Shown: positions 27,455-48,046, numbered from the stretch's first letter. The stretch is 64,000 bases of DNA from Yersinia aldovae ATCC 35236 (GCF_000173735.1 NZ_ACCB01000015.1:37275-101274); one strand, 5' to 3'. A program made the numbers and translations. Notes: generated by a model from the letters alone, not told the origin.

Positions 27455-29262
27455 ATGGAAGGCTCGGCGCTACTGACCGCCATTATGTTATTCCTGTTCG
27501 CCGCTGTGGTGGCCGTTCCTATCGCCCAGCGCTTGGGTATTGGTGCGGTGTTGGGCTACCTGATAGCCGGTATCGCCATCGGCCCGTGGGGATTGGGTTT
27601 TATCCGTGACGTCGATGAAATCCTCCATTTTTCTGAGTTGGGTGTGGTTTCCTGATGTTTATCATTGGGTTGGAATTAAATCCAGCCAAGCTGTGGCAGT
27701 TGCGGCGCTCTATTTTTGGTGTTGGTGCTGGCCAGGTGGTGATAACGGCGGCAGTGTTGGGCGCATTGCTCTATTTCACCCAATTTGCCTGGCAGGCGGC
27801 GGTTATTGGCGGTATCGGGTTGGCGATGTCTTCAACCGCGATGGCGCTGCAACTGATGCGCGAAAAAGGCATGAACCGCAACGAGGGTGGGCAGCTCGGT
27901 TTCTCGGTTTTACTCTTTCAGGATATGGCGGTTATCCCGGCGTTGGCCCTAATCCCGATTCTGGCTGGCGGCGGTGGTGGTGCTAACGACTGGGCCAGGA
28001 TTGGTCTGAAAGTTGCGGCTTTTGCCGGAATGTTAATTGGTGGCCGTTACCTGCTACGCCCACTGTTCCGCTATATCGTCGCCTCGGGTGTGCGGGAGGT
28101 TTTTACTGCGGCGGCCTTGCTGGTGGTCTTGGGGTCTGCCCTGTTTATGGATGCGCTGGGTCTATCGATGGCGCTAGGGACATTCATCGCAGGAATATTG
28201 CTGGCTGAAAGTGAATTCCAGCACGAACTGGAGATTGCCATTGAGCCGTTTAAAGGGTTGCTGCTTGGGTTATTCTTTATTTCGGTTGGAATGGCGCTGA
28301 ATATCGGTGTGTTGTTCACTCATCTGTTGGATGTGTTGTTAGGTGTTTTGGCGCTGGTCTTTATCAAAAGCACCGTGTTGTATGGCCTGGCGCGAATATT
28401 TGGTTTGCGCCGTTCAGTACGGCTACAATTTGCCGGGGTGCTCAGTCAAGGCGGTGAGTTTGCCTTCGTGCTGTTTTCAGCCGCGTTCTCTCAACATGTT
28501 TTAAATGCTGAACAACTGGCGTTATTGCTGGTAGTTGTGACATTGTCGATGATGACCACACCGCTGCTGATGCAGGTGATTGACCGCATTTTGGTGCGCC
28601 GCTACAACGCGCAAGAAGAGAGCGATGAGAAGCCCTTTGTGGAAGATAATGATCCGCAGGTAATTATTGTAGGCTTTGGGCGCTTTGGTCAGGTGATTGG
28701 CCGCTTGCTGATGGCGAATAAAATGCGCATTACCGTGCTGGAGCGTGATGTCAGCGCCGTTAGCGTGATGCGTAAATACGGTTACAAAGTGTATTACGGT
28801 GACGCCACCGAATTGGAGTTACTACGAGCGGCGGGGGCAGAAAAAGCCAAAGCCATCGTTGTCACCTGTAATGAGCCAGAAGACACCATGACGTTGGTGC
28901 ATCTGTGTCAGCAGCATTTCCCTAATTTGCACATTCTGGCCCGTGCCAGAGGGCGTGTGGAGGCGCATGAGTTGCTGCAAAGCGGCGTTAAAGATTTCAC
29001 CCGTGAAACCTTTTCCAGTGCACTGGAGTTAGGGCGCAAGACGCTGTTGGAATTGGGTATGCATCCACATCAGGCTTATCGGGCGCAACAACATTTCCGC
29101 CGTCTCGATATGCGGATGCTGCGCGAATTGATGCCACAGCATCATGGCGATGTGGCACAAATATCCAGAGTTAAAGAAGCCCGCCGCGAGCTGGAAGATA
29201 TTTTCCAACGAGAAATGCTGCATGAAAGTCGGCAATTAGATGGGTGGGATGAATACGAATAA
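27455..29262 (+). pseudogene. kefB: kefB, glutathione-gated K+/H+ antiporter, frameshifted
   Basis: CPA2 antiporter with a C-terminal RCK/TrkA-N domain ([13 protein letters not shown]); in E. coli about 601 residues. Here the frame opened at ATG 27455 ([19 protein letters not shown]) stops at TGA 27653-27655 after ELGVVS, whereas E. coli reads [17 protein letters not shown]. The observed GTGGTTTCCTGATG would restore the frame with one more T in the run at 27648-27650. The rest is open from ATG 27655 to 29262 (535 residues), overlapping the stop as TGATG, so re-initiation could give a protein lacking the first helices. Either a real mutation or a homopolymer sequencing error. Confidence 0.88.
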
Positions 29263-29501
29263 TGTCGGAGAAAACGATGACAATGACGCCAAATAACCAG
29301 GCAAAGACACGTAAAAGGTTTATCGCCGGAGCCGTCTGTCCGCAATGCAAGGCATTGGATACACTAGCATTATGGCGTGAAGATCAGGTGGAAGTGGTGG
29401 AGTGTGTCAAGTGCGGTCACCATCAGCGACAGACGGATGAACAGGTCAGTCAACACGTCCGTGCGCATGAACAAGTGATCGGTATTTTCCATCCAGAGTA
29501 G
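29262..29501 (+). CDS. yheV: YheV family zinc-ribbon protein
   Basis: Small protein of 79 residues with two CxxC pairs, CPQC and CVKC, that would bind one zinc ion, and the conserved RKRFIAGAVC and EQVIGIFHPE ends of YheV. E. coli YheV is 66 residues, so a start within MTMTPNNQAK is possible; the ATG at 29262 overlaps the kefB stop (TAATG). Function unknown. Confidence 0.92.
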   Translation: MSEKTMTMTPNNQAKTRKRFIAGAVCPQCKALDTLALWREDQVEVVECVKCGHHQRQTDEQVSQHVRAHEQVIGIFHPE

Positions 29502-29595
29502 CGTTATCTTCCGCGATTTTTTATGCTGAAGGGTACAGCGGCGCAGATTTCCGCTACAATCTGTGCCAATTTTTGTTCCAAGGGTAGGAGATATC

Positions 29596-30186
29596 ATGAA
29601 AGTAGCAAAAGACTTGGTGGTCAGCCTGGCTTACCAGGTGCGTACAGAAGACGGTGTTTTAGTTGATGAGTCTCCGGTGAGTGCGCCGTTGGACTACCTG
29701 CACGGACACGGTTCCCTGATCGCGGGTTTGGAAAAAGCACTCGAAGGTCATGAAGCTGGTGACAGCTTTGACGTGCGTGTGAATGCAGACGACGGCTACG
29801 GCAGCTATGATGAAAATCTGGTGCAGCGCGTACCGAAAGATGTCTTCATGGGCGTTGACGAGCTAGAAGTAGGTATGCGTTTCCTGGCTGATACCGATCA
29901 AGGCCCAGTGCCGGTCGAAATCACAGCGGTTGAAGACGAGCACGTCGTGGTTGATGGTAACCACATGCTGGCGGGTCAGGATCTGAACTTCCACGTTGAT
30001 GTTGTTGCTATCCGTGAAGCAACAGAAGAAGAGCTGCAACATGGCCACGTACATGGCGAGCATGACCATCACCACGAACACGGTGACGGTTGCTGCGGTG
30101 GCCACGGCCATGATGAGAGTGAGCACGATCACGACCATGAGCACGGCAAAGGTGGTTGTGGTAAAGGCGGCTGTGGCTGTCACTAA
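29596..30186 (+). CDS. slyD: FKBP-type peptidyl-prolyl isomerase and metallochaperone SlyD
   Basis: 196-residue cytoplasmic prolyl isomerase/chaperone that also handles nickel for hydrogenase maturation in E. coli. FKBP domain split by the IF chaperone domain (about 1-145), then a His/Cys-rich metal-binding tail from about residue 150 (HVHGEHDHHHEHGDGCCGG...). ATG 29596 has AGGAG upstream and gives the family start MKVAKDLVVSLAYQV. A strong terminator follows. Confidence 0.97.
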   Translation: MKVAKDLVVSLAYQVRTEDGVLVDESPVSAPLDYLHGHGSLIAGLEKALEGHEAGDSFDVRVNADDGYGSYDENLVQRVPKDVFMGVDELEVGMRFLADTDQGPVPVEITAVEDEHVVVDGNHMLAGQDLNFHVDVVAIREATEEELQHGHVHGEHDHHHEHGDGCCGGHGHDESEHDHDHEHGKGGCGKGGCGCH

Positions 30187-30221
30187 AATCTGACTTGTTA
30201 CTAAATTTGATATGGTCAGTC

Positions 30222-30248
30222 AAAAGCCAGCCTTGCGGCTGGCTTTTT
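30222..30248. terminator. Terminator between convergent slyD and slyX
   Basis: AAAAGCCAGCC-TTGC-GGCTGGCTTTTT: an eleven-base stem with a tetraloop and T-runs readable on both strands. Confidence 0.92.
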
Positions 30249-30280
30249 GCTATCTACACCACAGGTTTTGACCGTTAGCG

Positions 30281-30631
<351 letters not shown>

Positions 30632-30684
30632 CTACCTGTAAAACCCTGCGATTACCCTTTAAGGGTCAAGATATCTATAAAAAC

Positions 30685-30713
30685 GAAACTTATTGTAGTA
30701 AAAAAAGTCCTAA
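30685..30713 (+). promoter_or_regulatory. Candidate sigma-E promoter of fkpA
   Basis: GAAACTT (30685-30691), 15 bases, then GTCCTAA (30707-30713), close to the sigma-E consensus GGAACTT-N15-GTCTAA type. E. coli fkpA is an established sigma-E regulon member. The rest of the 327-bp slyX-fkpA gap shows no gene. Confidence 0.6.
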
Positions 30714-30829
30714 TATCACTTAATAGCATGAGTATTGAGATTGTTTTGTGTTCGCACAGACAGCTATAGTACTAGTTACTCTTATAATCGTTGCTTGGGG
30801 TAAGACTCCTTGAGCCAATGGAGAAATGG

Positions 30830-31645
30830 ATGAAATCACTGTTTAAAGTAACGCTACTGGCTACCACCGTGGCGCTAACCCTGAATACCTCTGTTGTTTT
30901 CGCTGCTGAAGCAGCAAAAACGGCAACTGCGCCAGCAACGACCAATAGCGCATTTAAGAATGATGACCAGCAGTCAGCTTATGCATTAGGCGCATCTTTG
31001 GGCCGCTATATGGATAACTCACTGAAAGAGCAGGAGAAACTGGGCATCAAGCTGGATAAAGATCAGCTAATCTCCGGTGTTCAGGATGCGTTTGCCAACA
31101 AAAGCAAACTGACTGACGAAGAAATTGAAAAAACCTTACAAGGTTTTGAAACGCGCGTAAAAGCTTCTGCTCAGGCCAAAATGGAGCAGGATTCTAAAGA
31201 AAATGCCGATAAAGGCGCTAAATATCGCGAAGATTTTGCCAAACAGAAAGATGTGAAGAAAACCGCATCTGGCCTGTTGTACAAGGTTGAGAAAGCCGGT
31301 ACAGGTGATACACCAAAAGACAGCGACACTGTGGTGGTTAACTACAAGGGAACGCTGACTGATGGTACTGAGTTTGATAACTCTTACAAACGCGGTGAGC
31401 CACTGTCATTCCGCCTGGATGGTGTTATCCCTGGCTGGACTGAGGGCCTGAAGCAAATCAAGAAAGGCGGCAAAATCACGCTGGTTATCCCGCCAGAGCT
31501 GGCTTACGGCAAAACGGGCGTTCCGGGCATCCCTGCTAACTCTACTCTGGTATTCGATGTAGAGCTGTTGGATGTTAAAGCCGCGCCTAAAGCTGATGCT
31601 CCAGAAGAACAACCTGCTGCTGCGGATACAAAAGCTAAGAAGTAA
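30830..31645 (+). CDS. fkpA: Periplasmic FKBP-type isomerase and chaperone FkpA
   Basis: 271-residue periplasmic prolyl isomerase/chaperone for envelope proteins. Signal peptide about 1-26 (MKSLFKVTLLATTVALTLN...VFAAE), an alpha-helical dimerisation domain (about 40-140), the FKBP domain (DSDTVVVNYKGTLTDGTEFDN ... GVPGIPANSTLVFDVELL) and an Ala/Lys-rich tail. ATG 30830 is preceded by GGAG at six bases. A candidate sigma-E promoter lies upstream. Confidence 0.97.
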   Translation: MKSLFKVTLLATTVALTLNTSVVFAAEAAKTATAPATTNSAFKNDDQQSAYALGASLGRYMDNSLKEQEKLGIKLDKDQLISGVQDAFANKSKLTDEEIEKTLQGFETRVKASAQAKMEQDSKENADKGAKYREDFAKQKDVKKTASGLLYKVEKAGTGDTPKDSDTVVVNYKGTLTDGTEFDNSYKRGEPLSFRLDGVIPGWTEGLKQIKKGGKITLVIPPELAYGKTGVPGIPANSTLVFDVELLDVKAAPKADAPEEQPAAADTKAKK

Positions 31646-31674
31646 TTCAGCTTAGTTAAACGTTCTTCTCAAAT

Positions 31675-31709
31675 AACCGCTGCGATAATTGTCGTGGCGG
31701 TTTTTTTTT
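31675..31709 (+). terminator. Rho-independent terminator after fkpA
   Basis: AACCGCTGCGA / TCGTGGCGGTT stem with two G-T wobble pairs, followed by a run of nine T residues. Confidence 0.85.
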
Positions 31710-31899
31710 GCGGTATATCAATTTGCACTTCTGCTCGTTGATAACTTGACGGTTTATAGCTTGTGGGCTTAACGTCAATACCACATGCAAACGCAAGGAT
31801 TTTATATCGGCATATTTGCTAGACTTAAAATCTAAGATATTGAGTTACGAGTCTGCCAACGATATTGAGACAGGCTTTACGTAGAGGATGGTGTCTTCG

Positions 31900-32622
31900 A
31901 TGTCTAATTCGCTTCTCAGCAGCGAAACCAGTGAACTGGATTTACTGGATGAACGTCCGTTTAGTCAGACGGATCATGAAATACTCAAATCATATGAAGC
32001 GGTGGTTGATGGCTTAGCGATGCTTATTGGTGGCCACTGTGAAATTGTGCTGCATTCATTGGAAGACCTGAAAAGCTCTGCGGTTAGAATTGCTAATGGC
32101 GAACATACCGGGCGGCAGATTGGTTCTCCGATAACTGATCTGGCTCTGCGGATGCTGCATGATATGGCGGGTGCGGATAGCAGTGTTTCCAGAGCCTACT
32201 TCACCCGCGCCAAAAGTGGCGTGCTGATGAAATCGGTCACTATCGCTATCCGTAATCGTGATCAGCGGGTGATTGGTTTACTTTGTATCAACATGAATCT
32301 GGATGTACCTTTCTCGCAAATCATTCAGACGTTTATGCCGCCCGAAACGCAGGAAGTTGCTTCCTCGGTCAATTTTGCCTCATCGGTTGATGATTTGGTG
32401 GCGCAAACATTGGAATTCACCATCGAAGAGGTTAACGCGGATCGCAACGTTTCTAACAATGCGAAGAACCGCCAAGTGGTACTTAATCTTTATGAAAAGG
32501 GTATTTTTGATATCAAAGATGCCATCAATCAGGTTGCAGAACGGCTTAATATCTCTAAACACACCGTCTATCTCTACATTCGCCAATTCAAAAGTGGCGA
32601 CCTCGTGGGGCATGAGCGTTAA
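31900..32622 (+). CDS. yheO: YheO, PAS-like/HTH transcriptional regulator
   Basis: 240-residue DNA-binding protein with an N-terminal PAS-like YheO domain (about 25-135) and a C-terminal helix-turn-helix ([19 protein letters not shown] near 210-230). It is close to E. coli YheO along its length. ATG 31900 gives the family start [17 protein letters not shown]; in-frame ATG 31888 is too close to the GAGG. Its stop overlaps the tusD start, so it heads the yheO-tusDCB unit. Its regulatory targets are not clear from sequence. Confidence 0.93.
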   Translation: MSNSLLSSETSELDLLDERPFSQTDHEILKSYEAVVDGLAMLIGGHCEIVLHSLEDLKSSAVRIANGEHTGRQIGSPITDLALRMLHDMAGADSSVSRAYFTRAKSGVLMKSVTIAIRNRDQRVIGLLCINMNLDVPFSQIIQTFMPPETQEVASSVNFASSVDDLVAQTLEFTIEEVNADRNVSNNAKNRQVVLNLYEKGIFDIKDAINQVAERLNISKHTVYLYIRQFKSGDLVGHER

Positions 32623-33020
32623 TGTCTGGGGGGAAAAGATATTGTCTGATGGTCACCGGGCCGGCCTATGGCACCCAGCAGGCCAGCAGTGCCTATCAGT
32701 TTGCACAAGCGCTGGTAAATTCAGGTCACCATTTGGTTAGTGTTTTTTTCTATCGCGAAGGCGTTTTGAATGCTAACCAATTAACCGCGCCAGCCAGCGA
32801 TGAATACGATTTGGTGCGCGCATGGCAGCAATTGGCGTTAGAACATGCGGTTGAGCTGAATGTCTGTGTGGCGGCGGCATTGCGCCGTGGTGTAACTAAC
32901 CAACATGAAGCTGAACAACTCAATTTGGTGGCCGCAAATCTACAACCCGGTTTTACGTTAAGTGGGCTGGGTACGCTGGCAGAAGCAGCACTGACCTGTG
33001 ATCGCATGGTGCAATTTTAA
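32622..33020 (+). CDS. tusD: Sulfurtransferase TusD
   Basis: Subunit of the cytoplasmic TusBCD heterohexamer, which relays sulfur from TusA to TusE and MnmA for 2-thiouridine at tRNA wobble position 34. 132 residues, DsrE fold. The active cysteine is in [15 protein letters not shown] or [12 protein letters not shown] context: [11 protein letters not shown] near residue 80 matches the family active site. It overlaps yheO and tusC by one base each. Confidence 0.95.
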   Translation: MSGGKRYCLMVTGPAYGTQQASSAYQFAQALVNSGHHLVSVFFYREGVLNANQLTAPASDEYDLVRAWQQLALEHAVELNVCVAAALRRGVTNQHEAEQLNLVAANLQPGFTLSGLGTLAEAALTCDRMVQF

Positions 33021-33385
33021 TGAAAATGAAACGTATTGCTTTTATTTTCACCCAAGGCCCACACGGTAATTCCGCAGGGCGCGAAGGGTTGGATGCTTTG
33101 CTGGCCACTTCTGCACTGAGTGAAGATATCGGGGTATTCTTCATCTCAGATGGTGTCTTGCAGTTGCTACCTCAACAGCAACCGGAAAGAATTCTTGCCA
33201 GAAACTATATTGCAACTTTCGGTGTCTTACCTCTGTACGATGTCGAAAATTGTTATATTTGCGCAGCATCAATACAGCAACGCGGATTGAGTGAAGTTAC
33301 TGACTGGGTCCTCGATGTGGAGGAACTTTCTCCGGCAGATTTACGCAGCCAAATGGCAACTTATGACGTTGTGCTGACTTTTTAA
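33020..33385 (+). CDS. tusC: Sulfurtransferase complex subunit TusC
   Basis: DsrF-like subunit of TusBCD, 121 residues ([13 protein letters not shown]...[15 protein letters not shown]). ATG 33020 overlaps the tusD stop as TAATG; an internal ATG two codons later matches the E. coli start. Structural partner of TusB and TusD in tRNA thiolation. Confidence 0.95.
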   Translation: MKMKRIAFIFTQGPHGNSAGREGLDALLATSALSEDIGVFFISDGVLQLLPQQQPERILARNYIATFGVLPLYDVENCYICAASIQQRGLSEVTDWVLDVEELSPADLRSQMATYDVVLTF

Positions 33386-33404
33386 TGAGGTTTGAGTAAC
33401 CATA

Positions 33405-33692
33405 ATGCTGTTTACCGTCAGTCATTCTCCCTATCACTGCGATTTATCTGCGTTACTGAGATTAGCGACATCCGAAGATGAGATTCTCTTTTTGCAAGAT
33501 GGCGTAATGGCGGTATTGAAAAACAGTGAAAGCCTTAACCTATTGTTAAATAACCCCGCTTCGCTGTTTGTTCTGGAAAATGATGTTATTGCACGCGGCT
33601 TGACTGGTCAAATTTCGGACAGCGTCACGCTAATCGGTTATACTCACTTCGTGGATTTGACCCTAAAACATCAGCAACAACTGGCATGGTAA
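33405..33692 (+). CDS. tusB: Sulfurtransferase complex subunit TusB
   Basis: DsrH-like subunit of TusBCD, 95 residues ([20 protein letters not shown] ... [15 protein letters not shown]). It lies 19 bp after tusC with GAGG upstream. It completes the yheO-tusDCB unit before the str operon promoter. Confidence 0.95.
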   Translation: MLFTVSHSPYHCDLSALLRLATSEDEILFLQDGVMAVLKNSESLNLLLNNPASLFVLENDVIARGLTGQISDSVTLIGYTHFVDLTLKHQQQLAW

Positions 33693-33714
33693 TGCAGTCA
33701 ATGCTGTATATTTC

Positions 33715-34770
<1,056 letters not shown>

Positions 34771-34861
34771 TTACCACGCAGTAGTCATGCTAACCATGCG
34801 GGTGATTTATCATGCCCGCATGGGTTAACCGAATGAACGCCTAAGGCAATAGAGGAATCAA

Positions 34862-36970
34862 ATGGCTCGTAAAACACCCATTGAGCGCTATCGTAATATC
34901 GGTATCAGCGCTCACATCGACGCCGGTAAGACAACCACTACCGAACGTATTCTGTTCTACACCGGTGTAAACCATAAGATCGGTGAAGTTCATAACGGCG
35001 CAGCCACTATGGACTGGATGGAACAGGAGCAGGAGCGTGGTATTACCATTACTTCTGCGGCTACTACCTGCTTCTGGTCTGGTATGGCTAAACAGTACGA
35101 ACCACATCACGTCAATATCATTGACACCCCTGGACACGTTGACTTCACCATTGAAGTAGAACGTTCCATGCGTGTTCTTGACGGCGCGGTAATGGTTTAC
35201 TGTGCAGTTGGTGGTGTTCAGCCACAGTCTGAGACCGTATGGCGTCAGGCGAATAAATATAAAGTTCCACGCATTGCGTTCGTTAACAAAATGGACCGCA
35301 TGGGTGCTAACTTCCTGAAAGTTGTTGGTCAGATTAAGTCTCGTCTGGGCGCGAATCCAGTTCCATTGCAACTGGCAATCGGCGCGGAAGAGAAATTCAC
35401 CGGTGTTATCGATCTGGTGAAAATGAAAGCGATCAACTGGAATGAAGCGGATCTGGGTGTGACCTTCGAATACGAAGAGATCCCTGCGGATATGGCTGAG
35501 CTGGCTGCTGAATGGCACCAGAATCTGGTTGAGTCTGCTGCTGAAGCATCAGATGAGCTGATGGATAAGTATTTGGGCGGCGAAGAGCTGACTGAAGAAG
35601 AAATCAAGAAAGCTCTGCGTCAACGTGTTCTGCGCAACGAAATTATCTTGGTTACCTGTGGCTCTGCGTTTAAAAACAAAGGCGTACAGGCAATGCTGGA
35701 TGCAGTTATCGACTATCTGCCCGCGCCAACTGACGTTGAAGCAATCAACGGTATTTTGGACGATGGTAAAGATACTCCGGCTGTTCGTCATTCAGACGAC
35801 AAAGAGCCGTTCTCTGCGTTGGCATTCAAAATTGCTACCGACCCGTTTGTGGGTAACTTGACGTTCTTCCGTGTGTACTCTGGTATTGTTAACTCCGGTG
35901 ACACCGTACTGAACTCAGTACGTTCGCGTGAAGAGCGTTTGGGCCGTATCGTACAGATGCACGCCAACAAACGTGAAGAGATCAAAGAAGTTCGCGCAGG
36001 CGACATCGCAGCAGCGATCGGCCTGAAAGACGTGACGACGGGTGACACTTTATGCGATCCAAAGAATGTGATCATTCTGGAACGTATGGAGTTCCCAGAG
36101 CCAGTAATCTCTGTTGCCGTTGAACCAAAAACCAAAGCCGACCAGGAAAAAATGGGTATGGCTCTGGGGCGTCTGGCAAAAGAAGATCCATCATTCCGTG
36201 TGTGGACTGACGAAGAATCAGGTCAGACTATCATCGCTGGTATGGGTGAGCTGCATCTGGATATCTTGGTTGACCGTATGCGCCGTGAATTTAGCGTAGA
36301 AGCAAATATCGGTAAACCTCAGGTTGCTTACCGTGAAACTATCCGCGATACCGTTAAGGACGTGGAAGGTAAGCACGCTAAACAGTCAGGCGGTCGTGGT
36401 CAGTACGGTCATGTTGTTATCGACATGTCTCCGTTACCACCGGGTGGTGAAGGTTATGAATTCGTCAACGAAATCGTTGGTGGTTCTATTCCTAAAGAGT
36501 TCATCCCTGCGGTTGATAAAGGTATTCAGGAACAACTGAAATCTGGCCCTCTGGCTGGTTATCCGGTTGTGGATGTTAAAGTCCGTCTGCACTACGGTTC
36601 TTACCATGATGTTGACTCCTCAGAATTGGCGTTTAAATTAGCCGGTTCTATCGCCTTTAAAGAAGGTTTCAAACGAGCGAAACCGGTTCTGCTTGAGCCA
36701 ATCATGAAGGTTGAAATCGAAACCCCTGAAGATTATGCGGGTGACGTCATGGGTGACCTGAGTCGTCGTCGTGGCATGATCGAAGGTATGGAAGATACGT
36801 TAACTGGTAAGACTATTCGTGCCCAGGTTCCGTTGTCTGAAATGTTCGGTTATGCTACTGATCTGCGTTCTCAGACCCAGGGCCGTGCTTCATACTCTAT
36901 GGAGTTCCTGAAGTATGCTGAAGCGCCGAGTAACGTCGCTCAAGCCGTTATCGAAGCCCGTGGCAAATAA
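34862..36970 (+). CDS. fusA: Elongation factor G
   Basis: Translocation GTPase, 702 residues, cytoplasmic, also acting with RRF in ribosome recycling. G motifs: [10 protein letters not shown] (17-26), DTPGHVDF (near 88-95) and NKMDRMG (near 142-148), followed by domains II-V ([21 protein letters not shown]). All are intact. Third gene of the str operon. Confidence 0.99.
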   Translation: MARKTPIERYRNIGISAHIDAGKTTTTERILFYTGVNHKIGEVHNGAATMDWMEQEQERGITITSAATTCFWSGMAKQYEPHHVNIIDTPGHVDFTIEVERSMRVLDGAVMVYCAVGGVQPQSETVWRQANKYKVPRIAFVNKMDRMGANFLKVVGQIKSRLGANPVPLQLAIGAEEKFTGVIDLVKMKAINWNEADLGVTFEYEEIPADMAELAAEWHQNLVESAAEASDELMDKYLGGEELTEEEIKKALRQRVLRNEIILVTCGSAFKNKGVQAMLDAVIDYLPAPTDVEAINGILDDGKDTPAVRHSDDKEPFSALAFKIATDPFVGNLTFFRVYSGIVNSGDTVLNSVRSREERLGRIVQMHANKREEIKEVRAGDIAAAIGLKDVTTGDTLCDPKNVIILERMEFPEPVISVAVEPKTKADQEKMGMALGRLAKEDPSFRVWTDEESGQTIIAGMGELHLDILVDRMRREFSVEANIGKPQVAYRETIRDTVKDVEGKHAKQSGGRGQYGHVVIDMSPLPPGGEGYEFVNEIVGGSIPKEFIPAVDKGIQEQLKSGPLAGYPVVDVKVRLHYGSYHDVDSSELAFKLAGSIAFKEGFKRAKPVLLEPIMKVEIETPEDYAGDVMGDLSRRRGMIEGMEDTLTGKTIRAQVPLSEMFGYATDLRSQTQGRASYSMEFLKYAEAPSNVAQAVIEARGK

Positions 36971-37017
36971 GCTTTCGGGTTTAAAACAATGATCCAGTGC
37001 TCTCTCATAAGTGGTAG

Positions 37018-38226
<1,209 letters not shown>

Positions 38227-38263
38227 TTGTTTTATTGATTAATTCTTTTATTGATCAAGTGAT

Positions 38264-38287
38264 AAGGGCGCTTCGGCGCCCTTTTTT
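38264..38287 (+). terminator. Rho-independent terminator of the str operon
   Basis: AAGGGCGC-TTCG-GCGCCCTT followed by TTTT: an eight-base stem capped with the stable TTCG tetraloop. Confidence 0.95.
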
Positions 38288-38370
38288 ATTGTCCAAACTT
38301 AATAATCTTAATTGAAATAACTCGCATTCTTATTTACACTTCAGGGACTGGTTAAGAAATGAGTCTCTTT

Positions 38371-38565
38371 ATGTACGTTTGCCTGTGTAATGCGGTATCT
38401 GACAAAGTTATCCGTCAAGCTGTACGTCAGCATCATCCACATACCCTTAAACAGCTGCGTCAATTAGTGCCTATTGGTACAGACTGCGGTAAGTGTATTC
38501 GACAAGCCAGAGAGATCTTGATCGAGGAGCGCGCTAATATTCCAGAAATGAACGATGTTGCTTAA
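38371..38565 (+). CDS. bfd: Bacterioferritin-associated ferredoxin
   Basis: 64-residue [2Fe-2S] protein that donates electrons to bacterioferritin to release stored iron. Cluster cysteines C4, C6, C39 and C42 are visible (YVCLCN and DCGKC). ATG 38371 gives the family start [11 protein letters not shown]; an in-frame ATG 38359 would add four residues. It precedes bfr by 79 bp, as in E. coli. Confidence 0.96.
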   Translation: MYVCLCNAVSDKVIRQAVRQHHPHTLKQLRQLVPIGTDCGKCIRQAREILIEERANIPEMNDVA

Positions 38566-38644
38566 TAGATAGCTGGGAGAAGTTTTCCCCCACTCTTTGC
38601 CATCTGGTACTACACTTTTAGTACTGGAAGCGGAGGGTTTACCT

Positions 38645-39112
38645 ATGAAAGGCGATAAAAAAATAATTGCACATCTCAATAAACTGCTCGGCAACGAGTT
38701 AGTTGCTATCAACCAATATTTTCTCCATGCCCGAATGTTTAAAAACTGGGGGCTGATGCGCCTTAATGATAAGGAGTATCAAGAATCAATTGATGAAATG
38801 AAACATGCAGATAAATACATCGAGCGCATCTTATTCCTTGAGGGTATCCCTAACTTACAAGATCTGGGTAAGTTGAATATTGGTGAAGATGTTGAAGAAA
38901 TGCTGAAATCAGATCTAGCTCTTGAATTAGCGGGCGCGAAGGATTTACGTGACGGCATTGCCTATGCTGACTCTGTCCATGATTATGTCACCAGAGATTT
39001 ACTGAAGGAAGTTCTGGCTGATGAAGAAGGGCATATTGATTGGCTGGAAACCGAGCTTAGCTTGATTGACCGTTTGGGTATACAGAACTATGCTCAGGCC
39101 CAGCTGGCATAA
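38645..39112 (+). CDS. bfr: Bacterioferritin
   Basis: Haem-containing 24-mer iron-storage protein, 155 residues. Ferroxidase ligands E18, E51 and H54 and the haem-binding M52 ([10 protein letters not shown]) are present. ATG 38645 follows GGAGGG. Pairs with bfd for iron storage and mobilisation. Confidence 0.98.
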   Translation: MKGDKKIIAHLNKLLGNELVAINQYFLHARMFKNWGLMRLNDKEYQESIDEMKHADKYIERILFLEGIPNLQDLGKLNIGEDVEEMLKSDLALELAGAKDLRDGIAYADSVHDYVTRDLLKEVLADEEGHIDWLETELSLIDRLGIQNYAQAQLA

Positions 39113-39147
39113 GATTAACCCTCACGATATGGTACTGTCTAAATAAA

Positions 39148-39184
39148 GAGAGTGAGTACCAACTCAGTTACTTGGCTCACTCTC
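39148..39184 (+). terminator. Hairpin after bfr
   Basis: GAGAGTGAG (39148-39156) and CTCACTCTC (39176-39184) form a nine-base stem with a 19-base loop. The T-run is weak, so it may be a terminator or an mRNA 3' end protector. Confidence 0.5.
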
Positions 39185-39283
39185 GTTCTCACCACGAAAT
39201 CCTTCTTTACCTGCTCAACCAACCTCATTCGCCCCCCAAAGTAAATTATCTGGCAAGTTTTCGCATAGATTTCCAACACTGGC

Positions 39284-39806
<523 letters not shown>

Positions 39807-39826
39807 TCAGGTCATTGAGCGATTGA

Positions 39827-41389
<1,563 letters not shown>

Positions 41390-41402
41390 GTCGGAGGAGT
41401 AA

Positions 41403-42230
<828 letters not shown>

Positions 42231-42241
42231 TTAGAGGATAA

Positions 42242-42523
<282 letters not shown>

Positions 42524-42528
42524 GGTAG

Positions 42529-44454
<1,926 letters not shown>

Positions 44455-44478
44455 TAGAGTAGCCAACTCGAACATAGT

Positions 44479-44510
44479 AAACGGCTCAGAATGTGGGCCG
44501 TTTATTTTTT
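44479..44510 (+). terminator. Hairpin at the end of the S10 operon
   Basis: AAACGGC (44479-44485) pairs with GCCGTTT (44497-44503), followed by ATTTTTT. It can act as a partial terminator just ahead of the spc promoter. Confidence 0.7.
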
Positions 44511-44511
44511 C

Positions 44512-44540
44512 TACCCATAATTTGGAAGCGGTGTTATAAT
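44512..44540 (+). promoter_or_regulatory. spc operon promoter
   Basis: GTGTTATAATGCTGCGCCCTC matches the E. coli spc promoter nearly base for base; the -10 is TATAAT (44535-44540). The -35, as in E. coli, is poor (near TACCCA at 44512). Confidence 0.8.
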
Positions 44541-44607
44541 GCTGCGCCCTCATTAGTGGGGCTTTTAAACGACCTATTCTGGGTCCTAAAGTAGTAGTTG
44601 ACATTAG

Positions 44608-45870
<1,263 letters not shown>

Positions 45871-45883
45871 GGTAGGGTTACTG

Positions 45884-46189
45884 ATGGCTAAGCAATCAAT
45901 GAAAGCACGCGAAGTCGTTCGCGTGAAACTAGCTAACAAATACCGCGCTCAACGCGAGGAATTAAAAGCTATTATCTCTGGTGTGAACTCATCCGACGAA
46001 GATCGTTGGAATGCTGTTCTGAAGCTGCAGTCTCTGCCGCGTGATTCCAGCCCGTCCCGTCAGCGTAACCGCTGCAACCAAACTGGTCGTCCGCATGGTT
46101 TCTTGCGGAAGTTCGGGTTGAGCCGTATTAAAGTCCGTGAAACCGCAATGCGCGGTGAAATCCCGGGCCTTAGAAAGGCTAGCTGGTAA
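45884..46189 (+). CDS. rpsN: 30S ribosomal protein S14
   Basis: 101 residues, the zinc-free long form ([20 protein letters not shown] keeps only one cysteine). ATG 45884 gives [20 protein letters not shown]; the frame is open far upstream across rplE, but that part is antiframe and not translated. GGTAGGG ribosome-binding site. Confidence 0.98.
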   Translation: MAKQSMKAREVVRVKLANKYRAQREELKAIISGVNSSDEDRWNAVLKLQSLPRDSSPSRQRNRCNQTGRPHGFLRKFGLSRIKVRETAMRGEIPGLRKASW

Positions 46190-46216
46190 TTGTCACCAAT
46201 TGAATCACGGGAGTAA

Positions 46217-46615
<399 letters not shown>

Positions 46616-46629
46616 TTCGGGAGGAAAGA

Positions 46630-47163
46630 ATGTCTCGTGTTGCAAAAGCACCCGTCGTCATTCCTGCCGGCGTAGAGGTAAAACTCAACGGTCAGGTTAT
46701 TTCGATAAAGGGTAAGAACGGCGAGCTGACTCGTACCGTCCATAGCGCTGTTGAAGTTAAGCAAGAAGAAAATACACTGACTTTCGCTCCACGCGAAGGC
46801 GCTGTAGACGGTTGGGCCCAAGCGGGTACCACTCGTGCACTGCTTAATGCAATGGTCGTTGGTGTTACCGAAGGCTTCACTAAGAAGCTTCAATTGGTAG
46901 GTGTAGGTTACCGTGCCGCAGTTAAAGGCAACGTGGTGAATTTAGCTTTAGGCTTCTCTCATCCAGTTGACCATGAATTGCCGGCTGGCATTACTGCCGA
47001 ATGCCCGACCCAAACTGAAATCGTGCTGAAAGGCGCTGATAAGCAGGTGATTGGTCAGGTTGCAGCAGATTTACGTGCCTACCGTCGTCCTGAGCCTTAT
47101 AAAGGCAAGGGTGTCCGTTACGCCGACGAAGTCGTGCGTACCAAAGAGGCTAAGAAGAAGTAA
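46630..47163 (+). CDS. rplF: 50S ribosomal protein L6
   Basis: 177 residues, two-domain protein near the factor-binding site (sarcin-ricin loop). [19 protein letters not shown] start, conserved [12 protein letters not shown] and [11 protein letters not shown]. Confidence 0.99.
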   Translation: MSRVAKAPVVIPAGVEVKLNGQVISIKGKNGELTRTVHSAVEVKQEENTLTFAPREGAVDGWAQAGTTRALLNAMVVGVTEGFTKKLQLVGVGYRAAVKGNVVNLALGFSHPVDHELPAGITAECPTQTEIVLKGADKQVIGQVAADLRAYRRPEPYKGKGVRYADEVVRTKEAKKK

Positions 47164-47526
<363 letters not shown>

Positions 47527-47531
47527 GGTAG

Positions 47532-48044
<513 letters not shown>

Positions 48045-48046
48045 CC

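Noticed and set aside
29863..30223. Open frames antisense to or offset from the slyD tail
   Set aside because: They reflect the repetitive His codons of the SlyD C-terminus, not separate genes.
34841..35518. 225-residue open frame antisense to fusA
   Set aside because: Long antisense frames are common opposite highly expressed genes with biased codon use; there is no start signal and fusA is unambiguous.
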